A stretch of DNA of 6,690 bases, taken from the NCBI GenBank assembly GCA_001805895.1, contig MHHD01000077.1, positions 1 through 6,690 of the forward strand, in the 5' to 3' direction. Positions 1 to 5,444 of this stretch are shown here, one piece after another. Under the pieces are notes generated by a model. That model made no database searches. It saw only the letters and a program-made list of their open reading frames with translations, and was not told the DNA's origin. This DNA comes from Omnitrophica WOR_2 bacterium RIFCSPLOWO2_12_FULL_51_8 (GTDB taxonomy: Bacteria; Omnitrophota; Gorgyraeia; Gygaellales; Profunditerraquicolaceae). The stretch's first letter is position 1, and every line of letters starts with the position of its first letter. A program made the translations under genes and the position numbers.

Positions 1-2
1 AA

Positions 3-518
3 CTCTGCAGACGACGCGGAATCGGCATCGAAATCGTTCAGCCCTGCCTGTCGGGAGAGACTCTCGTTAGCTCATCGATCATCCGCCGTTATCTCCAGGA
101 AGGGGATGTGAGGAGCATCATCCCCCTCCTCAAGCGCCCCTATTTTCTGGACGGCCGCGTGGTGCGGGGAAGCGGGAGGGGAAAAACGCTTGGAATCCCC
201 ACGATCAATCTCATCTCCGAAAATGACCTCGTCCCCCGGAACGGAGTCTATGCCACCCGCGTTCTCCTCAACGGCAAAAAATACGGGTCAATCACCAACA
301 TCGGAGTCCGGCCGACCTTCGGAAAAGGGGATCGGACGATTGAAACGCATCTCTTCGGCTTCCGCCGAAAGATCTATGGACGGAGGGTCCGGCTCTTTTT
401 CCTGGGGAGGATTCGCGATGAGAGGCGTTTTCCCTCCCCTTCGAAACTGACAGAACAGATCGGGCGCGACATCGCCAAGGCACGCTCGATTCTTTCCCGG
501 GGAGGCTTCGATGCCTAA
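3..518 (+). CDS. ribF: Bifunctional riboflavin kinase / FAD synthetase, C-terminal part (5' end outside window)
   Basis: RibF phosphorylates riboflavin to FMN with ATP and then adenylates FMN to FAD in the cytoplasm. About 171 residues are visible in a frame open from the left edge; family members are usually about 300, so roughly the first 140 are missing. Residues 22-29 (VSSSIIRR) followed by EGDV are the end of the nucleotidyltransferase domain, the usual VSSSxIR signature. The riboflavin kinase domain follows: GRGKTLGIPTINL with the PTxN Mg-ATP/flavin motif at residues 66-69 (198-209), NGVYAT, TNIGVRPTFG, and IETHLFGF with the presumed catalytic Glu at residue 114 (codon 342). A GTG at 108 is not the start, because the frame and the family homology run through it. 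The gene ends in TAA, overlapping aroE by 8 bp, which suggests co-transcription and coupled translation. Identification is firm. Confidence 0.95.
   Translation, partial: LCRRRGIGIEIVQPCLSGETLVSSSIIRRYLQEGDVRSIIPLLKRPYFLDGRVVRGSGRGKTLGIPTINLISENDLVPRNGVYATRVLLNGKKYGSITNIGVRPTFGKGDRTIETHLFGFRRKIYGRRVRLFFLGRIRDERRFPSPSKLTEQIGRDIAKARSILSRGGFDA
499..505 (+). promoter_or_regulatory. Ribosome binding site of aroE
   Basis: GGGGAGG lies inside the end of ribF, 5 nt before the ATG at 511. It is a strong Shine-Dalgarno sequence and fixes the aroE start within the ribF coding end. Confidence 0.8.
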
Positions 519-1365
519 GGGACCCCGAAAAGTTTTGGGGATCATTGGCGATCCGGTCGCCCACTCCCTCTCTCCCGTCATGCAGAATGCGGCCCTCGCG
601 CACTTGAGGCTCCCCTACATCTATGTCCCGTTCCACCTGAAAACGGATCAGCTGAAGGAGTTTTTCAGAACGCTTAAATCCCGCCGCATTGCGGGGCTCA
701 ATGTCACCATCCCCCACAAGCAGGGGGTGATCCCCTTCCTCGATTCCCTTTCGAGAGAGGCGAAGATGATCGGGGCGGTAAACACCATTATCCTCAGAAA
801 CAGAAAATGGATCGGCCACAACACGGATGGGGCCGGCTATGTGACGTCACTCAAGAAGGAGGCGGGATACAGCGTCCGCGGCAAGCATGTCACCCTGATC
901 GGGGCGGGCGGTGCGGCGAGGGCGATCGCGGTTGCCCTCGGGATGGAAGAGGCTCGCGAGATCCTGATCCTCAACCGCACGGCCAAGAAGGCGTTCGATC
1001 TGGCGCATGAGCTCAACCGAAAATTTGCCCACACCGTCTACGGCGCGTCGCGGCTCGACAAGGTCGAACCCTACGCCTGGCCGGCCACCGATCTTTTGAT
1101 CAATGCCACCTCGATCGGGATGAAACCGGCCGACCGCCTCCCCGTTCCGCTCCGGAAATTGAAGGCAACCGCCCTCGTGTCAGACATCGTCTACACGCCG
1201 CTTGATACCCCTCTCCTCAAGGAGGCGCGACGCCTCAAATTAAAAACCCATTACGGATGGGGGATGCTCCTCTATCAGGGGGCCCTCGCTTTCCGCCTCT
1301 GGACCGGCCGCAATCCCCCCATCGAAGTGATGAAAAAAACCCTTCTTGATTCCTTGAGCCGTTAG
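511..1365 (+). CDS. aroE: Shikimate dehydrogenase (NADP+)
   Basis: AroE reduces 3-dehydroshikimate to shikimate with NADPH, the fourth step of the chorismate (aromatic amino acid) pathway, in the cytoplasm. The 284 residues match the usual family length. Visible in order: GDPVAHSLSP with the shikimate-binding Ser19 and Ser21; NVTIPHK with catalytic Lys70; GAVNT with Asn91; GHNTDG with the Asn104/Asp106 pair that works with the Lys; the nucleotide-binding glycine loop GAGGAARA at 131-138; NRT at 155-157, the usual NADP-phosphate contact; INATSIGM; DIVYTPLDTPLL; and GWGMLLYQGA with substrate-contacting Gln256. All key residues are present, so it should be active. The ATG at 511 has a strong ribosome binding site, and the gene overlaps ribF by 8 bp. 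No promoter of its own is visible; it is probably read from the ribF side. Confidence 0.97.
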   Translation: MPKGPRKVLGIIGDPVAHSLSPVMQNAALAHLRLPYIYVPFHLKTDQLKEFFRTLKSRRIAGLNVTIPHKQGVIPFLDSLSREAKMIGAVNTIILRNRKWIGHNTDGAGYVTSLKKEAGYSVRGKHVTLIGAGGAARAIAVALGMEEAREILILNRTAKKAFDLAHELNRKFAHTVYGASRLDKVEPYAWPATDLLINATSIGMKPADRLPVPLRKLKATALVSDIVYTPLDTPLLKEARRLKLKTHYGWGMLLYQGALAFRLWTGRNPPIEVMKKTLLDSLSR

Positions 1366-1384
1366 ACTAGATTCCCAAGCGATC

Positions 1385-1504
1385 ATGGAGCAGAAAGTTA
1401 TCCCCCCCGATCAGAACAAGAACGAACAGCGACAGGTCAAATTGATGTTGATCGTCGCCACGATCGGCCTTGTCGCCTGTCTCATCCTCCCTTTCGTGTT
1501 TTAA
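1385..1504 (+). CDS. Putative 39-aa single-pass membrane microprotein
   Basis: This short frame lies 19 bp after the aroE stop and would be missed by most length cut-offs. It encodes a charged, Gln/Asn/Lys-rich N-terminal half (MEQKVIPPDQNKNEQRQVK) followed by one hydrophobic segment at residues 20-39 (LMLIVATIGLVACLILPFVF) running to the stop. That layout predicts a tail-anchored or single-pass inner-membrane peptide with the N-terminus in the cytoplasm. There is no clear Shine-Dalgarno sequence before the ATG, so translation may be weak or depend on ribosomes finishing aroE. A run of seven C at 1402-1408 codes for the Pro-Pro. I recognise no family. The clean split into a polar half and a membrane half argues for a real gene; its small size and poor ribosome binding site argue against. 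Confidence 0.5.
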   Translation: MEQKVIPPDQNKNEQRQVKLMLIVATIGLVACLILPFVF

Positions 1505-1627
1505 AAAACGGGAAAATAAATCCCCGGCAATTATTTCCGCATGGGCAATTCGGACACACCGTCAATAAATCGAACTCCCCTGCTCTAAAATAATATCAAT
1601 AGTTTCAAATGGTTATGAATTCTACAG
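1505..1627. other. A+T-richer intergenic control region upstream of the sigma-54 type promoter
   Basis: This gap separates the ribF-aroE-microprotein group from the receiver gene. No intrinsic terminator is convincing: the only small hairpin (CGGG at 1509 pairing with CCCG about 10 nt on) is 4 bp and has no T run. GGCAATT occurs twice as a direct repeat (1526-1532 and 1544-1550), 18 bp start to start, about 105-130 bp upstream of the predicted transcription start. That is the distance at which activators of sigma-54 promoters normally bind, but the match is only suggestive. Confidence 0.35.
1594..1606 (+). promoter_or_regulatory. Possible IHF binding site
   Basis: TATCAATAGTTTC matches the IHF consensus WATCAANNNNTTR at every fixed position except the last (C instead of R). 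It lies in an A+T-rich tract about 22 bp upstream of the -24 element, where IHF usually bends DNA at sigma-54 promoters. The consensus is degenerate, so this is support for the promoter rather than independent proof. Confidence 0.3.
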
Positions 1628-1643
1628 TGGCATGTCTTTTGCT
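1628..1643 (+). promoter_or_regulatory. Sigma-54 (RpoN) -24/-12 promoter
   Basis: TGGCATGTCTTTTGCT matches the consensus TGGCACG-N4-TTGCW except for one C-to-T change at a tolerated position. The invariant GG (1629-1630) and GC (1641-1642) are exactly 12 bp apart, as the RpoN family requires. Transcription would start near 1654, leaving a leader of about 35 nt that contains the ribosome binding site of the receiver gene. No sigma-70 type -35/-10 pair in the same gap is comparably good. Such promoters need an ATP-driven enhancer-binding activator, which is not encoded in this window. Confidence 0.6.
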
Positions 1644-1676
1644 ACGTACAAGGAGGCGCTGTTCGGTTGCTGGCTC

Positions 1677-1683
1677 GGGAGGT
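1677..1683 (+). promoter_or_regulatory. Ribosome binding site deciding the receiver gene start
   Basis: GGGAGGT sits 5 nt before the ATG at 1689. It selects this start over the upstream in-frame ATG at 1632, which lies inside the -24/-12 element and would not be on the predicted transcript. Confidence 0.7.
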
Positions 1684-1688
1684 ACTTC

Positions 1689-2162
1689 ATGGAACAACTC
1701 TCCACCGAAAATGAACGACCGCGGTTAACCAAATCGTCCAAGACCTTCGTGGTTGTTGAGGATGATCCGACGATGTGCCGATTATGGGGGAGGCTCCTCT
1801 CGCAGATCAACGGGCTGAATTTTGTCGTCTTTTCTTCGGCGCGGGAGGCGATCAAATACCTCGATTCGGAGCCGGCGGACGTTCTCTTGACCGATCTCGT
1901 CCTCGAAGAGATGAGCGGTGTCGATGTGGTGTTGAAGGCCCTCGCCAAAAATCATGACACCAAGATCATCCTGACATCGGCCTTTCCGGAAACACGTTAC
2001 GATCTCTCACCGATCGGCTGTTTCATCCACTTCATCAAAAAGCCCTACCGAAACCTCGATATCCTCCGCGAACTGATTCTCCTCTTCATGGACAATGCCG
2101 ACGAAATCTCGGATGCCGAGGTCAGCGAGGATGATCGGCAATTGTACGTCTGGGATCTGTAA
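1689..2162 (+). CDS. Single-domain response regulator (CheY-like receiver)
   Basis: A 157-residue cytoplasmic signalling protein that should be phosphorylated on Asp by a sensor kinase. The receiver fold spans about residues 18-135. The acidic pocket is Glu24-Asp25-Asp26 (VVVEDDP). The phospho-acceptor is Asp69 in LLTDLVLEEMSG, the switch Thr96/Ser97 lies in IILTSAF, and the conserved Lys118-Pro119 is in FIKKPY. All catalytic positions are kept, so phosphorylation is expected. No DNA-binding or enzymatic output domain follows, only an acidic tail of about 22 residues ending YVWDL, so it probably acts by protein contact or as a phosphorelay intermediate. A polar tail of about 17 residues precedes the domain. 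It sits behind a sigma-54 type promoter and 22 bp ahead of a lipoprotein gene, with which it may be co-transcribed. No partner kinase is visible (an orphan). The start at 1689 is chosen from the ribosome binding site. Exact function unknown. Confidence 0.88.
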   Translation: MEQLSTENERPRLTKSSKTFVVVEDDPTMCRLWGRLLSQINGLNFVVFSSAREAIKYLDSEPADVLLTDLVLEEMSGVDVVLKALAKNHDTKIILTSAFPETRYDLSPIGCFIHFIKKPYRNLDILRELILLFMDNADEISDAEVSEDDRQLYVWDL

Positions 2163-2184
2163 CTCGCTCAACCGGACATTACTG

Positions 2185-4791
2185 ATGTTTATTAAAAACT
2201 ACTCGTCGCTGATAAGAACTTTGCTGTTCTGTCTCCTCGTTACAACATCTTGCGGGGCGGGGGGCGGTTCGGCCAAGGGGACCGAGGCGGGTGAACCAAC
2301 GAGCCTTCCTGGCTCGGAGTCGAATGGACTGGAATCGAGCCAACCTGTTGACATCCCAATCCCCATCGCAAAAGGCATCGAAGGCATCGATCCGACATCA
2401 CTTCGATTTACTCCAGCCTCCACCTACCCCGTTGCGGGGACCCTAACGGGCAGTCTCTTGGACTGCGATGAATCGGTAACAGACACTGGTACCTGTGGGT
2501 TGATCATGGATGGGGCCATTGTGAGTCAGGTTGAATCTGCAAACTGCGATTTTTCCATGCCGATTAGGCAGAGTGAGATTGGTGAACTCCTTGCACTGGG
2601 CGTGATTGAAAATGATCAAATCAGCACTCCTTTAATCATCAAGGTTACTGCCGATGATTTCCTCCAGATCTTTCTGACCAGTATTACATCCATTACACAA
2701 GCCCCCGTTGCCGTATCCTCCAATGGTACAATTGCCTTTCAGGCACAGGCACGACAGGAGGATGAATCGGTGAACGAGGCCCTTGCCGAAATCTCCATTT
2801 ACGGGGGCGACCCGACCATCCTCGTTTATGCTTACACCAATCGCTTTGATCAACTCCTCTATAACTACACCGATCCATCACTTCTTTACGGAGTTGATAC
2901 GGAGGGCTCCCTTTATCAGGCTACTTCAAGCGGTTTGGTTGTCTTTCTCAACGACGAAGATCAAAGACCTCCGGTCAGGCGGTTAAGTTTTGCCCCGGAT
3001 GACAAATGGCTGGTGACAAATTTCGAAACCGAGACAACAAGTGGCGATTCTACGGAATCGCTTGCCATCGTTGAGCTCAATGATGTCAGCAATGTCATTG
3101 AGGTTAAGGCCCCGGACGAGCCGGTAACCCAACTTCTACCCCATTGGAAATCCCTTGCGGGCCTCTTCGCAACGAGGCAAACAGAGAGTGAGGGAGACAC
3201 AAGTTATGAACTCGGAGCCTATTGGGAATTCTACACCATTGAAGATCCGTCCACACCGGGGGAACTTCTCAACGCCGACGATCTTGCCCAAGTGGCCGCT
3301 GACAGTGAGTTTAGCGACCTTCCCACTTCTTCAATCCCCATCGGTCCCATAGCCTTGGGGGAAAGACCGGGCCAAGAAGACCCATCGCACCTTTATTTCC
3401 CCTGTCAGGGAGACGATTCGGTCGATCTGTGTCTTTTTGATCTCTCCGATGACAGCGGCAACGAAAATGTGACAACCGTTGCCGTTGAGGGTCAGGGAGA
3501 TGTCACCAAAGTCGAGGTGAGCCCCTCTTCCTCCTACGCCGTCTTTGAGATCGAAGATGATACGGGGACATGGATCGGTCTTCACCTGACGGAGGAGAAT
3601 AAATTTATCAAGGCAACCGAGGGCTTTAATCCCACCATATTTCCCACGGACGAAAACATTATTGTTTATCAATGCAGGGACCCGGAAGATCCAGACAATA
3701 AACTCCAGTTGTGTCTTTTTATCATCAGTAATCACATTTCATCCTCGTCAGCGGCGCAGTTGGCCCTGACATCGAGCAGTTCAACCTTTATTGATGAATG
3801 TCTTGCCGTCACCGTGACCAGTCAAAATAGCCAGGGTTCAAGTGCGGAAGTCGGCTGGGCAACGCGCATTAATCTCGCCGGAAAAAACGCAACGTTCTAT
3901 GACGATGCCAACTGCATAACGGCCCAAGATTATGTCACGATTAAAAAGGGAACGAGCTCCAAGCAGTTTGGTGTCAAAGTAAGCCAGGCCGGGAGTCTGA
4001 CCATTTCGGCTTCCGATAATTCAGGAGTCCTTGCGGCAACCTCCCTCTCTGTTTTGGTTGCAGAAAACACCAACAATCCGACCCAGGTGACTTTTGCCTA
4101 TGAGGCTATTATCGGAGAATACGAGTTTAATGTTGCCGGACTCTGCTTCCCGATCACGGTCACAACCAAGGACGTTAATGGGCAAACAACAAGGGTTAGC
4201 GCACAAACGACAATCACCCTCGGTGGCGGCTCAGGTTCGTTTTATTCCGACTCAACCTGCGGCGCTACAATAGTCAACACGACACTTGAGTCAGGATCCT
4301 CTTCCAAGTCACTCTATTACAAAACCACGGTCAGTGGAGACACAACCCTCACGGCAGAGGGAGATTTGTCGGGAAGCCTTTTGCTCCCGCTTAGAGCGAA
4401 TCCGTACAATCTGGATCTCGATGGCCCCTCATCGGCAACAGAGGGCTCTTGCAGTGGGCCCTTTACGGCAAGTAGTCTCAACTTCTTCAATGCCCTTGCC
4501 CCCATTTCCAGCGCTCGTCAATTGACCATCTATACCTCTCACGGCGATTTTACCGAGCAGATGTATGCCGATCCAAGTTGTCAAACAGCCTTGTCGGCTA
4601 CACCGATGGCGTCCGGAACGAGTCAGGCGTCTTTCTATATCATTTTCACCTACACCAATTGGACGAACAAGGACCTCACTTCCCAAACTTTATCAGTCAG
4701 CGTCGTTTCGGATGATCTGTCGTCATCTAACCCTACATGGGCCATGCATTCGGAGTTCAGCAGTTATCACGGGCTTACAATCAATCCATGA
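2185..4791 (+). CDS. Large predicted surface lipoprotein: beta-propeller-like half plus three FYxDxxC beta-domains
   Basis: Taken from the ATG at 2185 this is 868 residues. It opens with a lipoprotein signal: Lys4/Arg11, a hydrophobic core and VTTSC with lipidated Cys23. Starting at the upstream in-frame ATG (2095) would bury the signal behind 30 residues and overlap the receiver gene, so 2185 is preferred, although its ribosome binding site is weak. A Gly/Ser/Glu/Pro-rich tether covers about residues 24-55. Residues about 170-520 hold repeated strands resembling PD40/TolB-type propeller blades (LSFAPDDKWLVT near 267-278, VEVSPSSSYAVFE near 443-455), with two close Cys pairs (407/416 and 497/510) that could lock hairpins. 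From about 527 come three tandem all-beta domains with Cys pairs 539/577, 654/692 and 756/799. Gly24 after the Cys, rather than Asp, gives no inner-membrane retention signal, so outer-membrane anchoring is likely. It follows the receiver gene by 22 bp. Ligand or function unknown; binding or adhesion is plausible. Base composition is visibly richer in A+T than ribF-aroE. Confidence 0.85.
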   Translation: MFIKNYSSLIRTLLFCLLVTTSCGAGGGSAKGTEAGEPTSLPGSESNGLESSQPVDIPIPIAKGIEGIDPTSLRFTPASTYPVAGTLTGSLLDCDESVTDTGTCGLIMDGAIVSQVESANCDFSMPIRQSEIGELLALGVIENDQISTPLIIKVTADDFLQIFLTSITSITQAPVAVSSNGTIAFQAQARQEDESVNEALAEISIYGGDPTILVYAYTNRFDQLLYNYTDPSLLYGVDTEGSLYQATSSGLVVFLNDEDQRPPVRRLSFAPDDKWLVTNFETETTSGDSTESLAIVELNDVSNVIEVKAPDEPVTQLLPHWKSLAGLFATRQTESEGDTSYELGAYWEFYTIEDPSTPGELLNADDLAQVAADSEFSDLPTSSIPIGPIALGERPGQEDPSHLYFPCQGDDSVDLCLFDLSDDSGNENVTTVAVEGQGDVTKVEVSPSSSYAVFEIEDDTGTWIGLHLTEENKFIKATEGFNPTIFPTDENIIVYQCRDPEDPDNKLQLCLFIISNHISSSSAAQLALTSSSSTFIDECLAVTVTSQNSQGSSAEVGWATRINLAGKNATFYDDANCITAQDYVTIKKGTSSKQFGVKVSQAGSLTISASDNSGVLAATSLSVLVAENTNNPTQVTFAYEAIIGEYEFNVAGLCFPITVTTKDVNGQTTRVSAQTTITLGGGSGSFYSDSTCGATIVNTTLESGSSSKSLYYKTTVSGDTTLTAEGDLSGSLLLPLRANPYNLDLDGPSSATEGSCSGPFTASSLNFFNALAPISSARQLTIYTSHGDFTEQMYADPSCQTALSATPMASGTSQASFYIIFTYTNWTNKDLTSQTLSVSVVSDDLSSSNPTWAMHSEFSSYHGLTINP
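3763..4731 (+). repeat. Three tandem two-cysteine beta-domain repeats inside the lipoprotein
   Basis: The repeats are diverged protein repeats, not DNA repeats. Each has a Cys in an early strand, then a [FM]Y[DSA]DxxC motif (FYDDANC, FYSDSTC, MYADPSC), then a Gly-[TS]-Ser turn (KKGTSSKQF, ESGSSSKSL, ASGTSQASF). The two Cys are 38, 38 and 43 residues apart, and the units recur every 115 and 102 residues. Similar Ig-like units are common in secreted deltaproteobacterial proteins. The fixed Cys pair suggests one disulfide per domain after export. Confidence 0.75.
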
Positions 4792-4818
4792 TAAGAGACC
4801 CATTGCCTCCATACCCCG

Positions 4819-5175
4819 CTATTTCAGCTCAACCATTTGACACAAAAGACTGACGGCCAAACGGTATCTTTCCTTCGATAGGGACCCAAAGCGATGAATG
4901 AGAATTTTTTGATGCACCGAATAGATTTTGTCGGCGCGAAGCTGGCTTTCCTTTGGGAGGCGTCCCTCCACGTCCCGCTCCGAAAAGATCACCCCATAGG
5001 GGTTTCTGGGATCAATTCGGGAGGTAATCGCCATGACCAGGCAGTCGGGTTGCGAGTCGTTATAATCATTCGGGGAAAGAATGAGGACCGGTCTTTTTTT
5101 GCTGGAACTTAAGTCCGAAAAAGGGATCGGCACGAGGTAGATTTCGCCCTGTTTAGGGGTGATTCCAAGTCTCAT
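4819..5175 (-). CDS. MazF/PemK-family toxin, probable mRNA endonuclease
   Basis: This 118-residue protein has the length and strand pattern of MazF/PemK/Kid ribosome-independent mRNA interferases, which cut single-stranded RNA at short sequences and halt growth unless bound by antitoxin. Visible: KQGEIYLVPIPFSD (first strand and S1-S2 loop), KKRPVLIL with conserved Arg28, LVMAITSR with the Thr51/Ser52 position, and GRLPKESQLRADKIYSV. In the last, Arg80 and Asp82 line up with the Arg73/Asp75 catalytic pair of Kid. The key residues are present, so it is probably active. The gene lies downstream of its antitoxin and overlaps it by 23 bp, with no clear ribosome binding site of its own, implying translation coupled to the antitoxin. 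It converges on the lipoprotein gene with a 27-bp gap lacking an obvious terminator. Cleavage specificity cannot be read from the sequence. Confidence 0.88.
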   Translation of the reverse strand: MRLGITPKQGEIYLVPIPFSDLSSSKKRPVLILSPNDYNDSQPDCLVMAITSRIDPRNPYGVIFSERDVEGRLPKESQLRADKIYSVHQKILIHRFGSLSKERYRLAVSLLCQMVELK

Positions 5176-5374
5176 CGTCGGTCGGATTATCCCAAAAATC
5201 GATCCCCGTCATCGCCGCCTGTTCGAGATCGGAAAATTCGCGGGAACGAAATTTTTGGAGATAGCGTAGGGCCAGCTCCTTAAAAAACTCGCTCCTTTTT
5301 CGATGCGTTGCCTTCGCGGCCACATCAACCTCTCTTAGCAATTCGTCCGGCAATGAGATCATGACCCGTGCCAT
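5153..5374 (-). CDS. Ribbon-helix-helix (CopG/MazE-like) antitoxin
   Basis: A 73-residue protein. The N-terminal half is a ribbon-helix-helix DNA-binding domain: the strand RVMISLPDELL that pairs with a second subunit and enters the major groove, helix ELLREVDVAAKAT, then RKRSEFFKELALRYLQKF. The C-terminal part (FSDLEQAAMTGIDFWDNPTDDETW) is acidic and aromatic, as in antitoxin tails that wrap round PemK/MazF toxins and block the RNA-binding groove. It is the first gene of the pair, in the usual antitoxin-then-toxin order, with a 23-bp overlap. The expected role is to neutralise the toxin and repress its own promoter as a dimer or as the toxin-antitoxin complex. The ATG at 5374 is the first in frame after the A+T-rich upstream region; no good Shine-Dalgarno sequence precedes it, so the transcript may have a very short leader. 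Confidence 0.88.
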   Translation of the reverse strand: MARVMISLPDELLREVDVAAKATHRKRSEFFKELALRYLQKFRSREFSDLEQAAMTGIDFWDNPTDDETWNHP

Positions 5375-5444
5375 AGTGAATGCATTGTATACATCATGCT
5401 ATATAACAGCAACTCTTTTATACAAATTTTATACTAAACGCTTC
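5375..5444 (-). promoter_or_regulatory. Putative promoter/operator of the toxin-antitoxin operon
   Basis: This 70-bp A+T-rich gap precedes the antitoxin. It holds two perfect 8-bp palindromes touching at one base, AATGCATT (5379-5386) and TGTATACA (5386-5393). It also has a direct repeat TTTTATAC at 5416-5423 and 5427-5434 (11 bp apart, one helical turn), with a related TTGTATAC at 5385-5392. On the minus strand the TTTTATAC copies read GTATAAAA, and TATAAA is a good -10 candidate, though no clear -35 is seen. Paired short palindromes just before the start fit ribbon-helix-helix autoregulation. The exact promoter cannot be placed. Confidence 0.45.

Noticed and set aside
292..819. Long minus-strand frame opposite the ribF-aroE junction
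   Set aside because: It is an Arg/Gly/Ser-rich shadow frame of two well-supported genes and has no recognisable motif.
1509..1525. Small hairpin CGGG...CCCG after the microprotein as a terminator
   Set aside because: Only a 4-bp stem with a loop of about 10 nt and no T run; too weak to call.
1649..1656. AAGGAGG-like sequence as a second ribosome binding site
   Set aside because: No in-frame start codon at usable spacing follows it, and it lies at or before the predicted transcription start.
1632..1688. Upstream ATG at 1632 as the start of the receiver protein, adding 19 residues
   Set aside because: It falls inside the -24/-12 promoter element and lacks a ribosome binding site, while the ATG at 1689 has GGGAGGT at ideal spacing and leaves a complete receiver domain.
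2095..2184. Upstream ATG at 2095 as the start of the lipoprotein
   Set aside because: It would overlap the receiver gene by 68 bp and put 30 non-signal residues before a clear lipoprotein signal peptide; the ATG at 2185 gives a normal signal with its Cys at residue 23.
2373..2390. Tandem GGCATCGA copies (9-bp period)
   Set aside because: Only two copies, coding for Gly-Ile-Glu/Asp in the tether-to-domain junction; no sign of a functional DNA repeat.
3331..3735. 134-codon minus-strand frame inside the lipoprotein gene
   Set aside because: It lies wholly opposite a coherent long coding frame, shows no domain and no ribosome binding site; it is most simply a shadow.
4792..4818. Bidirectional terminator between the converging lipoprotein and toxin genes
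   Set aside because: The 27-bp gap has no inverted repeat with flanking A/T runs.
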